Part shown: positions 25,301 to 27,471 of the stretch, one piece after another
Numbering within the stretch: position 1 is the first letter of the stretch
Layout of the letters: each line of letters opens with the position of its first letter
IMG/VR virus record: IMGVR_UViG_3300035487_000021
Coordinates: 1 to 27,471 of that record
Length of the DNA: 27,471 nt
Strand: one strand, 5' to 3'
Source of the DNA: a virus
Made by a program: the position numbers and the translations under genes
Notes under the pieces: generated by a model
Seen by the model: the letters and a program-made list of their open reading frames with translations, nothing else
Told to the model about the DNA's origin: nothing
Database searches by the model: none

Positions 25301-25450
25301 GGTAAAAGTGCTACACGCGGTGACGTAAAAGGTATGGTTGATTCAGCTAGTCAGTTAGTACCACTTGGTAATACAGCGTTAGCTGAGGTTATGGGACAAG
25401 CACTAATGAAACAGGTTGGTGAATTACCATCTGTACCAGAAAAGCAATAA
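19379..25450 (+). CDS. Giant gp16-like ejection protein with N-terminal SNase-like domain
   Basis: At 2023 aa this is about 700 residues longer than T7 gp16 (1318 aa). Residues 4-150 read as a staphylococcal-nuclease domain: VVDGDT (D9, D11), RL (R30), E38, a GKKASQFMKDVV helix and DHYGR (R86), then a LVQMDQGYSKYY strand/helix. Residues 35-36 are Q-V where the nuclease has calcium ligands D40-T41. No lytic transglycosylase motif of the T7 type is seen. Two hydrophobic, glycine-rich segments (about 338-375 and 427-450) and two near the C-terminus (about 1837-1861 and 1876-1907, including PPWMNKPIMGLIFQFRQMP) fit membrane insertion; the latter is typical of gp16-like proteins. Residues about 540-1200 are charged and helical with probable coiled coils. 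AGGAG at 19369-19373 precedes ATG 19379. The role as ejection protein is secure; the nuclease activity is inference. Confidence 0.9.
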   Translation: MSEITRVVDGDTFKLKNEDMNSTSEGQSQRLGFTQVGESVHQDESKNTAKGKKASQFMKDVVGADDPEGIQNVETVRNTGVDHYGRSVGGAQKNIHGQPIDLALVQMDQGYSKYYNKFGVEKDPAMHDAYKEYYAKNSPYQHGEFRKNMSKKDYSYIQNAQKEFSEVHARFQDKDATREEMDQATYNLYKDPKMVAHFRYTNAGWNETLTPSTASSSDKDMIQFMLQDPELSKLYNKAVRNGHLGQTKRPERETSFWQNLEASASQFNSISNFKDTLDLSKARSHTKDYDLPKEQITKGVDPKYHSKLIEEADEYGGASALIMRDQMIEDVANNTIIDNLPWYSQIGYGIPVMLADPLAVIPAAGIAKGIAAFGKATSTFQGTRLWAQSQAFTNTSKAAAWTAAGITETTIQSLPRLTGDHTYTPRDLAMDAMVGGALGVVLGSVVTGVQYSNAKYKANQKLIREMDEHIENPDAPRYNSEVNYSHQETATNAGNSQATVHDWTAESNPVPSRVTTKFDEEVSEWKAGGPAPTVVDNTLPNAPLTGKSVSEMKFTPWAAISVVSTAGFQAAGRKIRNLFPKDSPMNILINRQIGHNDKAGLETVKSQTALTKELREAEIELETGKLDKSETKEMIVDIKRELLEVDAAVKLTHEINSEILHLASVYPDGKVPADVMKTIRGVMYTQKDVRQVNVMDQVLQGKTTDPTQLLGDYVETLKKLPEFEGNVPAPKKELDFIHEFEDIINMERKVDKDDLFTLTQGISKEVSWIKDMVEMNKLARKSKDAAFKEQVEQLNGIVAARLKQADDGDFGGHRAGTADITAPSILKQRTKPFGKKKLSGPEIIAQMKKEGFTSERGVPTSAAYKKRFAELRKETVAISREVQGVGDLNKTESDVYTQGVREGETHYSLDDKQAELEKLEKTPDLDFEGRQALGKLRAELDPKSQQLTTGTKTETEVDAEDILPRDLNQIDSVNAYNTPTKANLEKLRNKLRSINKKNGSTKISGKKESLQQRKRLAAITKRVKANKAVTVQRMLDNGNMADLVDVIRVSHQVAEEATLAKRVLDEKKPAKQTETVQPESKTLSKAEYVENAQARVDTAQQKLVDANSLWEKLKQVANAVVYTKKRADAKVKALVKSNAPLAERAALLKRNDLWKAEQEALDVARTTAVKAQNDLNDANMLLDNVSKSTDDIDMSKPVTEAEVHIMYSVDVNKVLTPNEQIDIQTRIDVAVDKKVNSSAEKVSMGLAEWVRSGEKKRTELANKVTGATDFIGRAITRMTKTVGAIFIDSDLTSMKFFGSRVTEVSRGYGGNAKRAPTAGTITSATLMESIVKIIPQYRKMIDAYAESKGAGSLGRLKARERAGQVDPNVDKFNREVFLVQEYRRQGKPLPKDVHKSVTDFVDQWDYYMDHNHNTLVDAGVAGFTAARKVKHYIPHIWQTGKFRGAITKHGRAKVEAALSKAYMNLSTDANIVLKADADAQATKLIDDVLSDTYVNKDQYSPALDARSRARTDLDTTTELDGVRILDLLDTEVIQLGTKYSNRVAGWVGLSKATNGMINSQADIDVFKENMIAEAIEKGINPKKYVQMFEDTIDQLFGRPTKNMLVDGKGLTRELNDMKDLAATTKMGGLGTAQLSETGQTITRMVMNTFSDEKMAKKVLSMGRGSKSDSLLLDEIQSISNITDDMEFLDRQQTHLDTATTDEVSATRNLSLNIAHTATGGNLKAEASRGLGKLSGYNMIRRAQSRVVQASFMLDIANHFTKGKGVMGNARMADVGLTDTLGKNPAMEAAFKKYAEFDADGVLQKLNISKWDKAVREELQYAMIRDEAQQIQRTMVGELPPWMNKPIMGLIFQFRQMPIVANSKSLGRSLAFADKEAVTGVMLNTAIAGMVRYAKFAALGTVANALTGDVSKQVVVTEEQTQKTKYITPLGIFPDMEDLVVGRSGLSSIKDTESSWDFMQNQVPVTGLINDYFEAGKSATRGDVKGMVDSASQLVPLGNTALAEVMGQALMKQVGELPSVPEKQ

Positions 25451-25457
25451 GGATACT

Positions 25458-25799
25458 ATGAGTTTAGGTGATAAGCAAAGGAAGTTTAGTAGGTTGATAG
25501 CCAATCTATTAGACTTTATACATTCACGAGATTATGACGTTACATTTGGAGATGCCTTTAGGGACTCTAGACTACACGGACACATAGGCGAAAAGAAAGC
25601 TTATGGACATCGTAACTCGTGTCATAAACTTAGATTAGCACTAGACTTAAATCTATTCAAGGATGGTGTTTATTTAACGACAGATAAAGACCATGAACCC
25701 TTCGGTCTACACTGGGAGTCATTAGACCCCGAGTGTAGATGGGGTGGTAGATTTAAAGATGGTAACCATTACTCACTAGAACATAACGGTAGTAAGTAA
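25458..25799 (+). CDS. Endolysin, M15 peptidase (VanY/T5 lysin type)
   Basis: The 113-aa protein is a compact zinc peptidase of the M15 family, which cuts the peptide part of peptidoglycan (L-Ala-D-Glu in T5 endolysin). The pattern is S54-x-H56, D63 seven residues later, then WGGRFKDGNHYS with D101 and H104. These match T5 endolysin zinc ligands H66, D73, H133 and catalytic D130. There is no signal peptide, so release needs a holin. The frame extends upstream to 25416, but ATG 25458 with AAGGA (25449-25453) is the start. The ribosome-binding site overlaps the stop of the ejection protein gene. A terminator follows. Confidence 0.92.
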   Translation: MSLGDKQRKFSRLIANLLDFIHSRDYDVTFGDAFRDSRLHGHIGEKKAYGHRNSCHKLRLALDLNLFKDGVYLTTDKDHEPFGLHWESLDPECRWGGRFKDGNHYSLEHNGSK

Positions 25800-25809
25800 T
25801 ATAAGCAAT

Positions 25810-25830
25810 GCCCCTGTAATAAGGGGCTTT
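25810..25830 (+). terminator. Rho-independent-like terminator after the endolysin
   Basis: GCCCCT (25810-25815) pairs perfectly with AGGGGC (25822-25827) across a GTAATA loop and is followed by TTT. The G+C-rich stem stands out in this AT-rich DNA. The T-run is only three bases, so it may be a partial terminator that sets the level of fibre gene transcription. Confidence 0.75.
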
Positions 25831-25846
25831 AACAACAGAGGCAATA

Positions 25847-27019
25847 ATGGCTAATACTACCAGAACATACACAAGTGACGGTATACAAACAATATACCCA
25901 GTAGACTTCACGCTAGGATTTATCCACCGTGACTACGTGTCTATAAAATCAGTTAGTGGAGGAGTAGATACTAACTTAAATTTTATATGGCTTAATGACG
26001 CACAAATACAATTGTACGGCCCAGTAGTAGTAGGTCTACAGGTAATTGTAAGTAGAATAATACCAAGAACCACCTTAGTAAACGACTATGAAGATGGAGC
26101 AATACTTCGTGGTAGAAACCTAGATAATTCAAATCTACAACATTTAATGTTAACCGAAGAAGATGAAGACAATAACTACATAACTGAAGCAGGTGTTGCA
26201 ACAGGTAATGTAGATATGGCAAGTTACACATTAAATAACTTAGCTGACCCAACACTCGCTACCGACGCAATTAACAAGCAAACATTAGATAGTAACGTAG
26301 TTACATTAGACACTAAAATTGACACAGAAATAAGTGCAGTAGACGTACGTATTGATGGAATTGCAGCAGATATAGCCTCCGACACATATTCGGCATTAGT
26401 ATCCGCAACATCCGCCACAGCAAGTGCTACAGCAGCAGCCTCCTCCGCAACCAGTGCTGGGAGTTCGTGGGCGAGTATTCAAGCAAACAATAACAACTCC
26501 GATTTGTCGTCGATACAATCAGCAGTATCCGCAGCCGAAGCCGTAGTTAGCGCTTCAGCAGCACTCGCTTCTGAAACACAAGCAACACTAGACAGAATAC
26601 AAACAGGGTTAGATAGAACGCAAACAACAACTGACGCAACTGCAACAGCAGTAGACGTAGTCTCTGCGGAAACGGCACAAGCAGCTGCCGAAGTAGCACA
26701 AACCTTCGCTGAAAGTGCGTGGTCAAACATACAAACAAACAATAACAACTCTGATGTGTCTGCGGTAGCTTCTGCTGCATCTGCGGTAAGTTCATCAGTT
26801 AGTGCTACAGCAGCATCAGCTGCACAAGTACAGACAGGGTTAGACAGAATACAAACAGGGTTAGACGTAGTACAAACAGCAAACAGTGTAGCAACAGCAC
26901 AAGCCAGTGTTACTGATGCACAGACAATTAGAGATAATTTGGAAGCGCCTGTAATTAACATTGCAGCCGATCTAGTAAATACACAATTATTGATTGCACA
27001 AATGCACCCAATGACTTAG
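25847..27019 (+). CDS. Tail fibre protein with T7 gp17-type N-terminal anchor
   Basis: The first ~115 of 390 residues match the T7 tail-fibre anchor domain (RTYTSDGIQTIYPVDFTLGFIHRDYV at the start, then a strand-rich part with RTTLVNDYEDGAILRGRNLDNSNLQ), which attaches the fibre to the tail. The rest is alanine/serine/threonine-rich and probably a trimeric coiled coil; residues 206-289 and 290-373 are a tandem duplication. No receptor-binding or chaperone domain follows, so this looks like an adaptor rather than a full fibre (T7 gp17: 553 aa). AGAGG at 25837-25841 precedes ATG 25847. The gene ends in TAG, and the next gene continues in the same frame. Confidence 0.93.
   Translation: MANTTRTYTSDGIQTIYPVDFTLGFIHRDYVSIKSVSGGVDTNLNFIWLNDAQIQLYGPVVVGLQVIVSRIIPRTTLVNDYEDGAILRGRNLDNSNLQHLMLTEEDEDNNYITEAGVATGNVDMASYTLNNLADPTLATDAINKQTLDSNVVTLDTKIDTEISAVDVRIDGIAADIASDTYSALVSATSATASATAAASSATSAGSSWASIQANNNNSDLSSIQSAVSAAEAVVSASAALASETQATLDRIQTGLDRTQTTTDATATAVDVVSAETAQAAAEVAQTFAESAWSNIQTNNNNSDVSAVASAASAVSSSVSATAASAAQVQTGLDRIQTGLDVVQTANSVATAQASVTDAQTIRDNLEAPVINIAADLVNTQLLIAQMHPMT
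26462..26965 (+). repeat. Tandem 252-bp (84-aa) duplication within the fibre gene
   Basis: Unit 1 (26462-26713) and unit 2 (26714-26965) both begin with a serine-x-tryptophan, continue with a NNNNSD motif, and carry an identical 25-base stretch at 26589-26613 and 26841-26865, encoding the RIQTGLD repeats. The offset is exactly 252 bases. Outside these blocks the two copies have diverged, so the duplication is not very recent. It lengthens the presumed coiled-coil shaft. Confidence 0.85.
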
Positions 27020-27031
27020 GAGAAAAAACAT

Positions 27032-27471
27032 ATGTCAGAAACAACAATTGCAATTGCTAATTTAACAAACCAGACAACTGCATTATTAACAGAAGTGACC
27101 GTACAACAAGGCCAAGTAGTGGCAGCAGCCACAACACAGGCACAAGCAGCAGCAGCATCGGCAACAACCGCAGCAACGGCTGCAACCGCTGCAACAGTAG
27201 ACGCAAATGCAGCAGACGCAGCGCGTATATTAGCAGAAGCAGCAGAAAATGCTGCTAGCATATCGGCTACTAATGCCGCAGCAGTTGTTACAGGTGGTAC
27301 AGCTACTCTTGCTCCTACAGCAGGTAGTATTCCTTTAGCAGATAGCGAAGGTAAGATTGATGTAGATTGGTTAAGTAGTGCTTCTACAGCCATGTCTAAA
27401 GCTGACTTCTTTGCATTAGCTGAGAAGCGTAAAGCTGACAGTGCAGGTTCAGGCTTTGCAGAATGGGGTAA
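27032..27471 (+). CDS. Second fibre-like protein, 3'-truncated
   Basis: The frame from ATG 27032 is open to the window end (146 codons). The N-terminal 90 residues are alanine-rich heptad-like sequence (long stretches of A, T, E), a probable coiled coil, then come a glycine/proline-containing part and KADFFALAEKRKADSAGSGFAEWG, a segment I recall from tail fibre and appendage proteins of aquatic phages. AGGAG at 27018-27022 precedes the start by nine bases. It follows the fibre adaptor gene after 12 bases and in the same frame. It probably forms the distal, host-binding part, but the C-terminus is not in the window. Confidence 0.75.
   Translation, partial: MSETTIAIANLTNQTTALLTEVTVQQGQVVAAATTQAQAAAASATTAATAATAATVDANAADAARILAEAAENAASISATNAAAVVTGGTATLAPTAGSIPLADSEGKIDVDWLSSASTAMSKADFFALAEKRKADSAGSGFAEWG

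Noticed and set aside
26479-26961. A 160-codon frame on the minus strand opposite the fibre gene, and others such as 5487-5957 and 22741-23238
   Set aside because: These are shadows of biased or repetitive codons in real + strand genes; no ribosome-binding sites, and all genes otherwise run one way.
1-27471. tRNA genes, CRISPR arrays, insertion sequences, integrase or attachment sites
   Set aside because: None were seen; the near gap-free gene packing leaves little room, and nothing suggests a temperate life style.

Overview
The window is an internal part of a lytic, T7-supergroup podophage genome (Autographivirales), 5'-truncated at a MazG-like gene and 3'-truncated inside a fibre-like gene. 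Every gene is on the + strand and packed almost without gaps, with recurrent TAATG (6538-6542, 9171-9175, 11443-11447, 16498-16502) and ATGA (5883-5886) stop/start overlaps. The DNA is AT-rich. A family A DNA polymerase, a T7-type single-subunit RNA polymerase and a T7-type portal-to-fibre cassette in canonical order identify the phage. The RNA polymerase gene lies at the end of the replication block, directly before the virion genes, which is the phiKMV-style order rather than the T7 order. Strong Shine-Dalgarno sites and the cell-wall enzyme suggest a Gram-negative host; MazG and metallophosphatase genes are frequent in aquatic podophages, but the sequence alone does not name the host.

Layout. 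1-1456: nucleotide metabolism (MazG-like, calcineurin-type phosphoesterase) and a 46-aa unknown. 1458-1808: putative three-segment holin, far from the endolysin. 1810-6540: replication and recombination (DNA polymerase, probable ssDNA-binding protein, 5'-3' exonuclease, small unknown, endonuclease VII). 6540-8948: RNA polymerase. 8973-9905: three small genes before the portal (66-aa unknown, cupin-like protein, 83-aa membrane-type protein with no canonical start codon). 9907-13380: portal, scaffold, major capsid protein, followed by two hairpins. 13498-17108: tail tubular A, tail tubular B, gp14-like protein. 17118-25450: gp15-like protein and a giant 2023-aa gp16-like ejection protein. 25458-25799: M15 peptidase endolysin, then a terminator. 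25847 to the end: T7-type fibre adaptor and a second alanine-rich fibre-like gene.

How it works together: the RNA polymerase should transcribe the late block; the exonuclease, endonuclease VII and probable ssDNA-binding protein support DNA polymerase and degrade or resolve DNA; the capsid/tail genes build a T7-like particle whose gp14/15/16-like core forms the ejection conduit. No terminase, primase or helicase is in the window; they presumably lie outside it.

The most interesting points are: (i) a staphylococcal-nuclease-like domain at the N-terminus of the gp16-like ejection protein, where T7 gp16 has its lytic transglycosylase; (ii) an 83-codon frame before the portal that has no ATG/GTG near its start but an ATC six bases after a perfect AGGAGG; (iii) two fibre genes in one frame separated by a single amber codon; (iv) codon-usage patches of about 400 bp over the catalytic cores of both polymerases; (v) two hairpins with the same apex after the phosphoesterase and capsid genes.
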